A stretch of DNA of 64,000 nt from contig CAWIBR010000004.1 in assembly GCA_963834425.1 (NCBI GenBank), positions 78,170 to 142,169 on the forward strand, read 5' to 3'. A program made the position numbers and the translations under genes. Source of the DNA: CAVURS01 sp963834425 (GTDB lineage: Bacteria; Actinomycetota; Actinomycetes; Actinomycetales; CAVURS01). Under the pieces are notes generated by a model that saw only the letters and a list, made by a program, of their open reading frames with translations, was not told where the DNA came from and searched no databases. This document shows positions 45,536-57,527 of the stretch, in pieces. The stretch's first letter is position 1. Each line of letters begins with the position of its first letter.

Positions 45536-47027
45536 TCAGCCGGCGACGCGTGTGAGGAACGGGAGCAGGTTGTTGAAGAAGACGTTGTTCGGGTAGGCGC
45601 CGGCCGGGTCGTTGTGCGCGTAGGTGTTCGCCGGTTCACGAGCGCGAGGTTGCCGCGCGGGATGCCCGACTGCTGGGCGAGCGCTGTGGCTCCGGTGAGC
45701 ACGCGCGCGCCGCCGAGACGCGCGCCGAACGCGTAGATCAGGAGCGACTTCGGAAGCTGGTGGCCCATCGTCGCGTCGACGTCGAGCACCTGCTGCGCAG
45801 GGTTGGCGTTGCCGTTGGCCACCGCCGCGGTGTCGTCGGTGAGGCGCTGCGGGAAGTACCACTCGGTGCCGTCGACGCCGGTCATGCCCGAAGCCCGAGA
45901 ACATCGTGGCGAAGCGCTGTGATCGGCGTGAGCGCGCCGGCGCCGTTCCAGCCGTGCACCGGGCCGGCTCGCGGCGAGGCCGGTGCCGAGGTGCGCCTGC
46001 GCGGCGAGCGAGGCTCGGCGGCGACGTCGCGACGTTGAGCGCGTAGCCGTACTGGCCGGCGTTCGTGACCGGCACCGGCGGCACGATCGTCCTTCGGCAG
46101 CAGCCCGACGTCTGCCCGAGCGACGGGTCGTTCGGCGCGAGCAGCGCGGCGGCCGAGCCGGTGGCGTTGTACACGCCGGCGTACGGCGCGGGGATCCCGC
46201 CGAACGTCAGCCACGGCGAGGCGCTCGGCGCGTCGAGTGCCTTCAGCTCCGCGGTCGCGGCCGCGGCGCTGATCGAGCTCGGGCCGCTGCCGCCGTCGAT
46301 GTAGACGAGGCCGGCGAGGTCGTCGGCGCCGGCGCGGCCGCTGAAGTTCCACGTGGCGTAGGCGGTGACGACCGAGCCGCCGAGCGAGTGACCGCCGAGC
46401 ACCACCTTGCCGCCGAGCGTCCTTCGCGGCGGCGATCACGCGGTGCAGATCCTCGACCGCGACGTTCATGCCCCACTGCTTCGCGAACTCGACCTGCGAC
46501 GTCGGGATCAGCTGGAAGTGGTGCGTGATCTTCGGGTCCTTGAGGTAGCCGAGGTAGTAGTCGTAGAGCCTGCTGCGGCGGTGGCCGTGTGCTGCTTGAA
46601 CGCGTCGAGCACCGACTGGTCTTCGAGCAGGTTCTCGCGCCGCTCGACCGACCACACCTGCCAACCGCGGCGCCGTGCTCACGATCCACTTCGCGAGCGG
46701 CACGAAGTACGCGCTGCCGGCCGACGTTCCGGGCTCGAGCACGAGCACGTTCTTCGCGCTCGTCGGCACCGACCTTGATCACGCCGACCTTGTTGTACTT
46801 CGCCGGCGTCCCGGGCGCGGCGAAGCCCGTCATCCACGTCACGCGGAGTGGCTGCTCCGACGCTGGCGCGGTGGTGCTGGCAGAGTTCGTGCTGGCGGGC
46901 GGCGGCGGCGGTGGTGCCCGACTGCGTGCGAGCCCGACGAGCTGCTGCACGCGGCGAGTGTCAGCACGCCGGCGGTGAGCAGGCCGGCAACGGCACGGCG
47001 GGAGCGGCGGGAGCGTGAGTTGGTCAT
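45536..47027 (-). CDS. Secreted alpha/beta-hydrolase lipoprotein, several frameshifts
   Basis: About 490 residues when joined. Signal MTNSRSRRSRRAVAGLLTAG followed by VLTLAACSSSS is a lipoprotein signal. Then RVTWMTGFAAPGTPAKYNKV, YDYYLGYLKDPKITHHFQLI, nucleophile elbow VVLGGHSLGGSVVTAYATW, YIDGGSGPSS, PWLTFGGIPAPYAGVYNATG, MTGVDGTEWYFPQRLTDD and the end NVFFNNLLPFLTRVAG. The substrate is unknown. At least six single-base shifts. It diverges from the GH38 gene with a 62-bp gap. Confidence 0.75.
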
Positions 47028-47089
47028 CGGCGCGGGATCGTACGCGCTGCGTGTGGGCCGGACGGTCGCCGGCGCGCCAGACTCGCGGC

Positions 47090-49669
47090 GTGGAGCGGAA
47101 GGACCTGCGGTGCGCGCTCGTGTCGCACACCCACTGGGATCGCGAGTGGTACCGCACGTTCGAGAGCTTCCGCGGCCGGCTCGTCGACGCCGTCGACCGT
47201 GTGCTCGACCTGTGCCAGGACGACCCCGGCTTGCGGTTCGTGCTCGACGGGCAGGCGATCGTGTCGAGGACTATCTCGATGTCCGGCCCGAGCGCCGCGC
47301 CGATCTCGACTGGCGTGCCGTGCCGGGCCGCGTCGGCGATCGGGCCGTGGTACGTGCAACCCGACTCGTTGATCCCACACGGCGAGACGCCATGTGCGCA
47401 ACCTGCTCGAAGGCCGGCGTGTCGCGAATGAGTTCGGCCCGGTGTCGGACGTCGCGTACACGCCCGACTCATTCGGGCATCCGGCGCAGTTCCCGCAGCT
47501 CTTCGCCGGCTTCGGACTCGACGGCGTTCGTCTACTGGCGCGGCAACGGCGCCGAGATCGACCGGCTCGGTTCCACGTACGACTGGGTGGCGCCCGACGG
47601 TTCGGTGATGCCCGCGTACCAGCTCGCCAAGGGCTACTTCGGCGCCTCTTCTTGCCGGCGTCGGTCGACGAGGCCGTCGACGCGGCTCGCGCCGCTCGGC
47701 GACGAGCTCGCCGACGCGCGACGGCGACTCGGTGCTGTTCATGAACGGCGTCGACCACGCGCCCCCCGATGCCAACACCGGAGCCGTATGCGACGCGCTC
47801 GCCGACGGCAACCGGCTGGACCGTCGACGCGCGTGCTGCTCGACGATTTCATTGCGACGTCTTCGACGACGACGGCACGGAGCGCGGCCGAGTTCACCGG
47901 CGAGCTCATCGGCGCCCGGCGCACGAACGTGCTTCCCGGGGTGTGGTCGTCGCGGCTCAATCTCAAGCTGCGCGACCGGGCGTGCGAGACCGCGCTCGAT
48001 TGGGTGGGCCGAGCCGTGGGCGGCGCTGGCGCGCGATGTGCGGCACGACCGACGAGCGACCTGCGTTGCGGCTCGCGTGGCGCGCGCTGCTCGCGAACCA
48101 GGCCCACGACTCGATCTGCGGCTGTTCGGTCGACGCGGTGCACGCGCAGATGGAAGGCCGCTTCGACACCGCGAACGGGCTCGCGGACGCGACGGCGGCA
48201 CGCCTGATCGAGCGGATCGCCGGTCTCGGGCCGGAGCGGCGCACGCCGTGGACCGAGGAGTTCGACGTCGCGGTGTTCAACCCGTCGCCGCACCCGCGCA
48301 CCGACGTGGTGCACATTGCGATCGACGGCTTCCCACCGATCGCGCAGGCGGGCGACGGGGGCGAGCTGCACCCGCGCTGCTCGCGGGGATCATGCGCCGA
48401 GCTTTCACGGTCGACGGTGCGCCCGTACGCGTGTGCCGGGCGTCCGATCCCGGTCGGTTCCAGGTCGTCACGCAGTTCGCGCCAGTCGAGCTCGAAGTCG
48501 TGATCGAGGATGTGCCCGCGTTCGGATGGCGGCGCGTGCGCGTCGCCGCCGTGCGACGAACGCGCGCGCGACGTTGTCGACGACGGTCACGCGATCGCGG
48601 CGGGAGCCGTCGCCGTGGATGCCGCGCCCGACGGGACGCTGACGATCCAGATCGGTGCCCACACGTGGGCCGGCTGTTGCGCAGTGGAGGACTGCGGCGA
48701 TCGGGGAGACAGCTACGACGCTGATCCGGTCGGTGCGATCGTCACCGCGCCCGCTTCGGTCACCGTCGAGCGGCGCCGGCATCCGAGCGGTATCGAGCAC
48801 CTTCGGGTCGAGCGGACCTTCGTGCTGCCGCGGCGCTCTCCGATGATCGTGAGGGGCGCGCCGAACGCGACGCCGTGTGCAGGCTGACCACCGACGTCCG
48901 CGTCGCGCCCGGCGTCGATCGCGTGGATGTCCAGGTGACGATCGACAACCACGCCGACGACCATCGCCTGCGGTTGTTGTTCCCAACGGGCGCGCGCACC
49001 GACACGTTCCGGGCCGCGACCACGCTCGACGTTGCGACGCGGAGCACCACGCGCCCGGACGACTCGCAGTGGGTGCACCCGGCGCCGTCGACGTTCCCGC
49101 ACCAAGGTTGGGTGGCCGCGAACGGCCTGCTCGTCGGCGCACCCGGGCTGCCCGAGGCCGAGGTGACAACCGACGGCACGATCGCGATCACCCTGCTGCG
49201 CGCCGTCGGATGGCTCAGCCGCGGCGATCTTCGTAGTCGTGCCGAGCAGGCGGGACCGGGCATGCGTGCGCCCGGCACGCAGTGCCGCGGTCCACTCGTT
49301 GCCGACCTCGTGCTTGCTGTCGACGATGACGCAGCGGCTGCACGCGATGCCGAACTCGGCTTGCGGCCCGGTCGCGGTCGGCGACGCTCCGCTCGTGGCA
49401 TCCGGCGTCGCGCTCGTCGAGCTCGAGCCGCGGCGCTGATGTTGAGCGCGCTGAAGCCGGCGTCGGTGGGCGAGGGGCTCATCGTCCGCGTGCTGAACCC
49501 CACGGGCGAGGCGGTCGAACGCGCCGCGACTTCGTGTCGGGTTCGACCCCGCGCGGTCAGTGCGGTCCGGCTCGACGAGACGCCGTGTGCCGACCCGATC
49601 GAGCACTCGGGACGCGTGATCACGTTCACCGTGCCGCCGCACGCGCTGCGCACACTGCGCGTCGAGTAA
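47090..49669 (+). CDS. Glycoside hydrolase family 38 alpha-mannosidase, several frameshifts
   Basis: About 860 residues once frames are joined. GTG 47090 starts VERKDLRCALVSHTHWDREWY, where HTHWDREWY carries the zinc ligands. Next: QPDSLIPHGE, VAYTPDSFGHPAQFPQ (the Asp is the catalytic nucleophile in GH38), FVYWRGNGAEIDR, FMNGVDHAPPDANT, LANQAHDSICGCSVD, then the beta-sandwich C-terminal part (DVAVFNPSPHPRTDVVHIA, IDNHADDHRLRLLFPTGA, GRVITFTVPPHALRTLRVE). Cytosolic. Many shifts (e.g. about 47270, 47390, 47520, 47655, 47720). Likely releases mannose from glycans or glycosylglycerates. Confidence 0.85.
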
Positions 49670-49756
49670 CCCGTTTGGAGGAATCGTGCGCCTCACGGCC
49701 TCGATCCCTCCAAACGCGAGAGGGCGTGAGGTCGAGCGCGGAGCTCTAGCGTGGGC

Positions 49757-51679
49757 TCACCGACCTGCGATGCGCGGGAGGGACCTGACGACGCCGAACC
49801 GCCGCGCCGGCACGACCGCAGCTCGCTCGTGGCGGCCTCGCCACCGGGTGCGTCGGCCGTCAGCACGAGCCGATGCGGCGTGAGCCGATCGCGGCTGGTC
49901 GACGGCCTCGTCGCCGAACGGCACCACGTCGGGCAGCTCGCCACCGAGGTCGCCTTCCGTCTCGCCGTGCACGTACCGCTCGCCGCGCATCCACGACGCG
50001 GCCGCCGCGATCAGGCACATCACCAGCGAGGCGCTGAACGCGATCACGAGACCGTGCATGAACGGGCCGGAGATGAGGTGGGGGAAGAACGACGTGCCGG
50101 TGAGGTGGGCGGCCTGCGCGTGGGTGAGCGTCGACAGCACCGAGTGGGTCTGGCCCGCGGCCGGCGCGCCGAGCAGCTTCTGCATCGGGTTGTAGCCGAG
50201 GAACGCCGCGAACAGGCTGCCGACCGGCGGGAGGTGCGCGATCTGTGCGCCCGGTCGCGGCGGCGACACCGTTCGCCTGCAGGCCGGCGGCCATCGTGTG
50301 CGGCAGCGTCGCCGAGAGGCCGACGATCATCAGCGAGAAGAAGACGCCGATCGACAGCACCATGCCCGCTGTTCTGGAACGTCGCCCGCATGCCCGACGC
50401 CGCGCCGCGTTCTCGGGCGGGCACGCTGTTCATGATGCCGGTCATGTTCGGTGCGGCGAACAGGCCCATGCCGATGCCGTTCATCAGCAGCAGCGCGCGC
50501 GAAGACCGGGAACGCGAAGTTCGGCGGGCAGGAACATGAGCAGCCCGAAGCTGACGCGGCGGCGACGACCATGCCGCCGGTGCGCGAACGGGCGCGCGCC
50601 GTAGCGGTCGGACAGCCAGCCCGCGACCGGGCCGGCGAGCAGGAAGCCGCCGCGTCAGCGGCAGCATGTAGATGCCGGCCCACAGCGGCGTGCGCTCGAA
50701 GCTGTAGCCGTGCAGCGGCAGCCAGATGCCCTGCAGCCAGATGATGAGCACGAACTGCAGGCCGCCGCGCCCGATCGACGACAGGAAGCCGGCGACGTTG
50801 CCCATCGGGAACGCGCGGATGCGGAACAGGTCGAGGTGGAACATCGGGTCGGCGACCCGGGTCTCGATCAACGCGAACAGCGACGAGCAACGCGGCGCCG
50901 CCGATGAGCTCGAAGAGCACCCACGGGCCGGTCCAGCCCATCGTGTGCCCGCCGTGCGGCAGCAGGCCGTAGGTGAGTGCCGATGAGCACCATGACGAGC
51001 CCGACGCCGAAGGTGATGTTGCCCCACCAGTCGATGCGCGCCTTCTTCTGGATGCCGACCTCGCGCAGCTTGAGGTAGGCCCACACCGTCCCGAACACGC
51101 CGATCGGCACGTTGACCCAGAACACCAGCGCGCCAGTCGATGTCGGCGAGCAGCCCGCCGACGACGAGGCCGATGAACGCGCCGGCCATGCCGGCGATCA
51201 CGCTGACGCCGATCGCGAAGCCGCGCTGGGTCGCCGGGAACGCGTCGGTGAGGATCGCGGCCGAGTTCGCGGTCAGCAGCGCGCCGCCGACGCCCTGCAC
51301 GACGCGCAAGCCGATCAGCCACATCGCGCCCTGCGACCCGGTCCACGGCATGAGCGACAGCGCGAGCGACGCGGCGCTGAAGACCGCGAAGCCCGGCGTT
51401 GTACATGCGCACGCGGCCGTACATGTCGCCGAGGCGACCGAACGTGACGACGAGCACCGCGGTGACGACGAGGTAGCCCATCAGCATCCACAGCAGGTAG
51501 CTGACGTTGCCGGGCTGCAGCGGGTCGAGGTGGATGCCGCGGAAGATCGCGGGCAGCGAGATGAGCACGATCGACGAGTCGAGCGACGCCATGAACACGC
51601 CGAGCGTCGTGTTCGACAGCGCGATCCACCGGTAGCGGTCGGTTTCAGGCGCCGCTTCGAGCGGTTCGGTCGTCGTCAT
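49757..51679 (-). CDS. MFS drug:H+ antiporter (EmrB/QacA, 14-TM type), several frameshifts
   Basis: About 640 residues. WIALSNTTLGVFMASLDSSI is the family TM1, FGRLGDMYGRVRMY the loop 2-3 motif A, LRVVQGVGGALLTANSAAIL motif C region, FFPHLISGPFMHGLVIAFSA near the end. Hydrophilic His/Arg-rich tail after residue 580. The MarR gene is divergent across a 72-bp gap containing an operator-like dyad, so expression is probably induced by a MarR ligand. Shifts at about 51390, 51130, 50985, 50885, 50655, 50520, 50365, 50250. Confidence 0.85.
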
Positions 51680-51720
51680 CCGTCTATCCCTGTGTCGGCC
51701 TGGACTGCTGGTACCTGTGC

Positions 51721-51750
51721 CATACAGCTAATTTCTGTGTATCATACAGC
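51721..51750. promoter_or_regulatory. Probable MarR operator in the MFS/MarR divergent promoter
   Basis: Perfect 11-bp dyad TGTATCATACA (51738-51748) plus CATACAGC at 51721-51728 and again at 51743-51750, 22 bp apart, about two helical turns. It is AT-rich against the background and ends one base before the MarR ATG, as expected for autoregulated MarR-type genes. Confidence 0.7.
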
Positions 51751-51751
51751 A

Positions 51752-52244
51752 ATGGCCACAGCTCCGAGCCGACAGCCCACCAACGTGGGGCGCCCGCGGG
51801 CCGAGCCCGGCGACCCGTTGGGGCACATCGAGACCGAGATGCTCGTGTTCGTGCGCAACCTCGAGGCCCAGGCCCGGCGCACCGACCTGTACCACGACAT
51901 GGACCGCGCGGGCTACCTGCTTGCGCGCACGCTCGAGATCACGGGACCGCTCGAGCATCAACACGCTCGCCGACGCGCTCCATCTCGACGCCACGACGGT
52001 GACGCGCCAGGTCGCGACGATGGCCGACAGCGGCTTCGTCGCGGCGGCGCCGAACCCGCAAGATCGCCGCGTGCGCACGGTCCGCGCTCACCGCGAAGGG
52101 CCAGCGGGTGATGGACACGATGCCGGCGCGAGCGGCGGGCGCGTGTCGATCGCTTGCTCGCCGATTTCGACGCAGCCGACCGCGAAGCATTCGGTCGCTT
52201 GCTCGAACGCTTCAACGACGCGATCGCCCAGAGCCACAGCTGAT
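51752..52244 (+). CDS. MarR-family transcriptional regulator, frameshifted
   Basis: About 164 residues when joined: LGHIETEMLVFVRNLEAQAR, winged helix INTLADALHLDATTVTRQVA, TMADSGFVAAAPNPQDRRVR with the wing arginines, and a dimerisation helix at the end (AFGRLLERFNDAIAQSHS). ATG 51752. Breaks at about 51955, 52085 and 52135. Divergent from the MFS exporter. Confidence 0.8.
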
Positions 52245-52270
52245 TGGTAACGCGATGCGCGGGTTTTCGC

Positions 52271-52941
52271 TCAGTCGACGGGCCGGACGCGCGCGTGGAT
52301 CTGGCGGCCGGCGGGCACGAAACCGAGCCGGTCGGCGGCGCACGCCGAGGCGACGTTGCCGATCCGTGAGCGCCACTGCGGGACGAGGCCAGCTTCGACG
52401 CAGTAATTCGCGGCCGCGCTGCCAACCACTGCCGCCAGCCCACGCCGCCGCGCCGTTGGGGCCGTGAACACGCCGATGTGGCCGATCGTCGTGCCCCAGT
52501 GGCGCACGTTGGTGGTGGCGACGATCGTGCCGTTGTCGATCACGGCGAAGCGTTGCGATCCGGGCTCGTCCATTCCCGCTTCGCCCCACTCCTCGGCATC
52601 GACTGCGTCGCGCAAGACGCGCCAGCCTCGCATCGCTGTCGTCGACGGTCTCCACAGCCGCCGTCGGCACGAGACGGAGCGAGCGCGCGTCGCCGTACAC
52701 GAGGCGCGCCTCGCCGACGACTTCGACGAGCGCGCCGCCGAGCACGTCGACCAGGGCGTCGATCGTGAAGTTCGTGTCGGACCAATCGGACGCGGAATCG
52801 ATCCGGGCCGTACACGAATCGTTCGCCACCGACCTCGACGAGCGACACGGCATCAGTCACGTCCGGAGTGCGCGCCCACTGGCGCCAGAACGACACCACG
52901 CGGGTGAGCGTGCCGGCATCGAGCTCGGCGCGGTCGTTCAT
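52271..52941 (-). CDS. GNAT-family acetyltransferase (two-part), frameshifted
   Basis: About 223 residues. N-terminal half: VVSFWRQWARTPDVTDAVSL, VGGERFVYGPDRFRV; C-terminal GNAT half: QRFAVIDNGTIVATTNVRHW, GVFTAPTARRRGLAAVVGSA (CoA loop), AADRLGFVPAGRQIHARVRP. Substrate unknown. ATG 52941 overlaps the PatB stop (ATGA). Breaks at about 52785 and 52630. Confidence 0.7.
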
Positions 52942-54102
52942 CGGCTCGCCCGCACTGCTTCGCCCATCGCGTCGACGATGCGTTCGAGCATGGTGCGCGA
53001 TGTCGCGAAGTTGAGCCGCACGTGTTGCTCGCAGTTCGGGCCGAACGGCGGTCCGTCGCTCAGCGCGACGCGCGCGTGGTCGAGGAAGAACCGCGCCGGG
53101 TCGTCGAGCCCGAGCGCCGCGCAGTCGAGCCAGGCGAGAAACGTCGCTTCGGGCGGTGCGGACGTGACACGCCGGGCAGCTCGCGCGCGAGCAGCTCGGC
53201 GAGCCGCCGGCGGTTGCCGTCGAGGTACGCCACGAGCGTCGTGCAGCCAATCGCGCGCCGGCGCGGTAGGCCGCGACCGACGCGGCGATGCCGATCGGCG
53301 TCGGGCCCGCGACCTCGAACACCCGCAGCGCGCGCCACCGCGTCGCGTCGGCGTGGTTGCTCGTGATCACCTGCGCGCACTTCAGCCCCGCAATGTTGAA
53401 CGCCTTCGACGCCGAGGTGACGGTGACGGTGTGCGCGGCCGCGGCTTCCGACACGGTCGCGTACGGCACGTGCACGTGGCGCGGCGTACACGAGCGGCGC
53501 GTGCACCTCGTCGGCGACGACGCGCGCGCCGTGCCGGTCGACGATCGTCCGCGAGCGCGGCGAGCTCGGCGCGGGTGAACACGCGGCCCGGTCGGGTTGT
53601 GCGGGTTGCACAGCAGCACCGCGCGCGCGCCCGCGGTCGAGCGCGGCGTCGATGCGCGTCGAGGTCGAGCGTGTCGCGCCCGCCGTCGGCGATCATCGGC
53701 GCGGCGACGACGGGTCGGCCGGTGAGCTCGATCGACCTCGAAGAACGGCGGGTACGCAGGCGTCGGCACCACGACCGCGCGCCGGGCTCGACGAACACGT
53801 CGAGCGCGGCCGCGATCCCGCTGAGCACGTCGGCCACCGGGAAGATCCGCGCCGGCGGAACCGACCCAACCGTGCTCGGCTGCGAGGAACGCCGCGCACG
53901 CCGTCGTCAGCGCCCGAGGTCGGCCTCGACGTAGCCGAAGTCCTCCCGGTCGACGGCGTCGAGGATCGCGGCCCGCACCGCGGGCGCGACGTCGAAGTCC
54001 ATCTCGGCGACCCACGCCGCGAGCACGTCGGGTCCGTAGAGCGTCCACTTCACCGTGCGCCGCCGCCGCAGCCGTTCGAGCATCGACGTCGTCGAAGTGC
54101 AC
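52938..54102 (-). CDS. PatB/MalY-type PLP aminotransferase (cystathionine beta-lyase-like), several frameshifts
   Basis: About 385 residues. WVAEMDFDVAPAVRAAIL near the N-terminus is the PatB/MalY signature, VVVPTPAYPPFFEV, AVLLCNPHNPTGRVFTRAEL, the PLP lysine in TVTSASKAFNIAGLKCAQV, VRLNFATSRTMLERIVDAM near the end. C-S lyase activity on cystathionine or cystine is known for the family. At least six breaks, e.g. 53920, 53790, 53735, 53590, 53545, 53490, 53250. Confidence 0.8.
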
Positions 54103-54134
54103 CCGCGGACCCTACGCGGCGACCCCGCGGGTCA

Positions 54135-55782
54135 TCAGTGTGCAAACGCGAGGTACTCGTGCACCGATCGCACCGCCGCCGAGCCCTCGCCGACGGCCGC
54201 GGCGACACGCTTGGTCGAACCGCGAGCGCACGTCGCCGACCGCGAACAGGCCCGGGTGGCTCGTCTCGAACGGGAGCGGCTGCCGCCCGAGCACCTGCCA
54301 GCGCTCGCCGAGCGCGCTCGGCGTCGAGCGCGAGGTCGGTACGGATGAAGCCGTGGTCGTCGAGTGCCGCGCAGCTCGACAACCAGTCGGAGTTCGGTTC
54401 GGCGCCGATGAACGAGAACAGGGCTTCGCACGGCACCGTCGTGTCGCCGTCGGGCGTCGTGAGCCGCGCACGTCCGGAGCTCCTTGTCGCCGTCGAGCGC
54501 GGTCACGCGTGTGTTCGTCCTGACCGTGATGCGCGGGTGCGCGACGATGCGGTCGACGAGGTAGCTCGACATGCGCCGCGCCGAGGTCGGAGCCCCGGAT
54601 CACGATCGTGACCGGGCGACGTCTCGCGCGAGGAACAGCGCGGCCTGGCCGGCCGAGTTGCCGCCGCCGACGATCACCACCGGCGAGCCGCTGCACTGCC
54701 GCGTCTCGTTCTCGGTGGCGGCGTAGTACACGCCGACTGCTCGAAGTCGTCGATGCGCTGCGCGTCGAGTCGCCGGTACCGCACACCGCTCGCGACGATC
54801 ACCGCGCGACCGACCACTTCGGTGCCGTCCTCGAGGTGGACGACGAGATGCCCGCTGCACTCGTGCAGCGACGCGGCTGCGCACGGCGCGGTGAGGTGGG
54901 CACCGAACTTCTCGGCCTGGACGATCGCCCGCTGCGTGAGATCGCTGCCCGACACGCCCGTCGGGAAACCCAGGTAGTTCTCGATGCGAGACGTCGATCC
55001 CGGCCTGACCGCCGACGGTGCCGTTCGAGCGCCGAGGGTCTCGAGCCCTTCGCGACGCGCCGTACACCGCGGCCGCGAGCCCGGCCGGTCCGCCGCCGAC
55101 GACCACGAGGTCGAAGCGGCGGTCCGGGCAGGCTCTCGACCGTCAGTCCGAGGTACTGCGGCGACTTCGCCGACGGTGGGCTGGCGCATCACCGCGCCCG
55201 GCGCGATCACCACCGGGCAGATCGTCGGCGGTGATGGCGAAGCCCTGCAGCAGTGTCGTCGAGCATCGGATCGTTCTCGGCGTCGAGCCACTCATGGGGC
55301 ACTCCGGCGCGGGCGAGGAACTCGCGGATGCCGCGCGATTCGGGCGAGAACCGCGAGCCGATCACTCGAACGGACGAGGCCGCGCCGGTCATGAGCATCG
55401 CCCGGCGTGCGATGAACGCGGCGAGCATCTTGTCGCTCAGGCCGGGCTCGGTGGCGAGGCGCGGCGCATGGCCGCGGCCGGCACCGCGATCAACTCGCCC
55501 GACTCGACCACCGTCGCGGTCACGAAGACGCGCAGTCCTGTGAGCAGGTTGAGCTCGCCGAGGAAGCGACCCGACTCATGGCGCGCGACGACCTGTTCCT
55601 TGCCGTCGGCGCCGCGGTGGTGATCTCGACCGCGCCCGAGATCACCGCGTAGAAGTCGTAGGTCGCGTCGCCGGCTCGGTACAGGGTCTCTCCCGCGCGA
55701 CGCGACGCCTCGTGCCGAGCGCGTCGAGCAACGCGATCTCGCCGTCGTCGAGCATGGGGAACGCGGCTTCGTCGCCGATCAC
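54135..55782 (-). CDS. Thioredoxin-reductase-like flavoprotein with N-terminal cyclic-nucleotide-binding domain, several frameshifts
   Basis: About 548 residues. Order: cNMP-binding domain (LYRAGDATYDFYAVISGAVE, GELNLLTGLRVFVTATVVES), a thioredoxin-like segment (SSVRVIGSRFSPESRGIREF), then FAD/NAD halves (GLAAAVYGAS, ELPGFPTGVSGSDLTQRAIV, VVIVGGGNSAGQAALFLARD, HPGLFAVGDVR). GTG 55782 has AAGGAGG five bases upstream. Unlike true thioredoxin reductases no CxxC is seen in the parts I could read. At least eight breaks. Confidence 0.75.
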
Positions 55783-55935
55783 CGGCACCTCCTTCATGGG
55801 CGTACGCCGAAACACCAGCGAGGAACAGCCTGCCACGCACCTCCAAGTCCGCCCCTGGCGCCGGATCGCGGGGAAGTCGAGCGTGAACCCGGGCGTTCCC
55901 GGCAGCGTCGTACCCGTCGTGGAAGATTTCTGCCA

Positions 55936-56475
55936 GTGACACCCAACGTTTCGCGGCGCGCCGGGGCTTTACCGGGTGTGGACGCGTTCGAGCAGTTCTT
56001 CGAGCGGGAGTACTGGCGCGTCCATCGGTCGCTCGTGGCCGCGCTCGGAGATGTAGGTGCCGCCGACGAAGCCGCGCAGGAGGCCTTCGTCAAGGCATGG
56101 TTGCGGTGGAGTCGAGTGGGTCGCATGGAGCGCGCCGCGGCGTGGGTGTATGTCGTGGCCGTGCGGCGTGCGCTGCGGCGGCGGACCTCAGCGCGCGAAG
56201 AGGTTGCAGATGATGCCAACGGTGTCGACCGTGTCGACGACAGGCCGGCCGGGGATATGGCTGACAACGTCGTAGCTCGGCTCGATGCGCAGCGGCTGCT
56301 GATGCGGCTGACCGAGCGGCAGCGCCTGGTGCTCGTGCTGCGGTACTACGCCGACTTGCAACTCGACGAGATCGCCGAGGCGGTGGGCATCTCCGTGGGG
56401 ACGGTGAAGTCGACCGTGCACGACGCATTGGCGCGGCTGCGCGTCGACGTGGATCGAGAGGCAGAGGTCATCTGA
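55936..56475 (+). CDS. ECF (group 4) RNA polymerase sigma factor
   Basis: 179 residues, one of the few intact genes in this part. Region 2: FEQFFEREYWRVHRSLVAAL, DEAAQEAFVKAWLRW; region 4: LTERQRLVLVLRYYADLQLD, EIAEAVGISVGTVKSTVHDA. GTG 55936. Its stop overlaps the next ATG as TGATG, so the membrane protein encoded next is likely co-translated and may be its anti-sigma or sensor. Divergent from the cNMP-flavoprotein, 153 bp apart, with no clear promoter motif. Confidence 0.9.
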   Translation: MTPNVSRRAGALPGVDAFEQFFEREYWRVHRSLVAALGDVGAADEAAQEAFVKAWLRWSRVGRMERAAAWVYVVAVRRALRRRTSAREEVADDANGVDRVDDRPAGDMADNVVARLDAQRLLMRLTERQRLVLVLRYYADLQLDEIAEAVGISVGTVKSTVHDALARLRVDVDREAEVI

Positions 56476-57527
56476 TGGATCTCGACCAGTTGCGCGCACT
56501 GCTCGACGACGCGGTGAACTCCGCGCCGCGAGGCGAGGAGGTCGGCGCGACCGACATCGTGCGCACCGCAAAGCACAAGCAGCGGGCGCGCCGCAGCGCG
56601 GCCGGTGTGCTCGCCGTGTTGCTCTGTGCCGGTCTGGTCGCCGCGTTCGCAAGCCGCGCGACCAGCTCGGCCGGTCGTCCCGCCGGTCGCGTCCGAATCG
56701 TCCCACCGCCGACACCGCCGATCACGATCGTCGGCGTGGTCGCGAGCGAGTGACCTATCACGGTGTACAGGTCACCGTGCCGCGTTCATGGCCCGTCGTC
56801 GACGGCTTGCTCACGCAGGTGTGCGGGAGCCCGTTCTCGACGACGCCAACCGCGTACGTCGGGCCGCCTGGCGACGCCTCGTACAGCTGCGCCACTGGGC
56901 CCGATCGGCCACCGCAACGTGCCGGCGTCTGGCTCCATCCCGGTGACGGAGGGACCGGCGAGGAGATCACCACTCAAGCCGGCGTCGTGCTCAAGCAGTC
57001 CGATGCGTCGCCGCCAGGGATGGACATCTACTGGCTCGACGGCGTGGAGGTCGACGTAGCGATCGGGCCCGATGCGGCCCTGACACGCGCGATCGTCGAT
57101 TCGATTCGGTACGTGCCTCACGCGGCAGACACGCCGCGAGCGGTCGGGTGCCGTCGCGAGCCCGCCGACGCGGATGCCGACGCCCGAACGCCTCACCAAG
57201 GTGCTGAAGGTCGACGGTGCGAACATCACACTTGCGCCGCCGAAGGCGGGCGACCGCCCGCTGATCGATCCAACTTCTATCTGGAAGAACCGCGAGCCGC
57301 ACACGGCCGACTACGAGCACTACCGCATGCTGCTCGCGCGCTACTCGTCGACCTTCCCGGCGCGGCAGACCGCGCATGGCTACGTTCCCGAGAACGTGAA
57401 CGTGCTCGCCTGGGTGATCTACGTGACACCACTCAGCCCGAGTATCAATGGCTGCGGCGGTTGGACCGTCGACGCAACCAACGCCCGTACCGGCCAGGGC
57501 CTTGGCGTCACCGGTTACGGGCCGTAG
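56475..57527 (+). CDS. Single-pass membrane protein paired with the ECF sigma, two frameshifts
   Basis: About 350 residues when joined: cytoplasmic lead of 45 residues (MDLDQLRALLDDAVNSAPRG), TM (AAGVLAVLLCAGLVAAFA), then an extracellular domain (VTVPRSWPVVDGLLTQVCGS, PPGMDIYWLDGVEVDVAIGP, DSIRYVPHAADTP and a C-terminal part AWVIYVTPLSPSINGCGGW). No zinc anti-sigma motif (HxxxCxxC) is present. Breaks at about 56750 and 57160. Anti-sigma role inferred from gene coupling only; two separate genes cannot be excluded. Confidence 0.6.
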
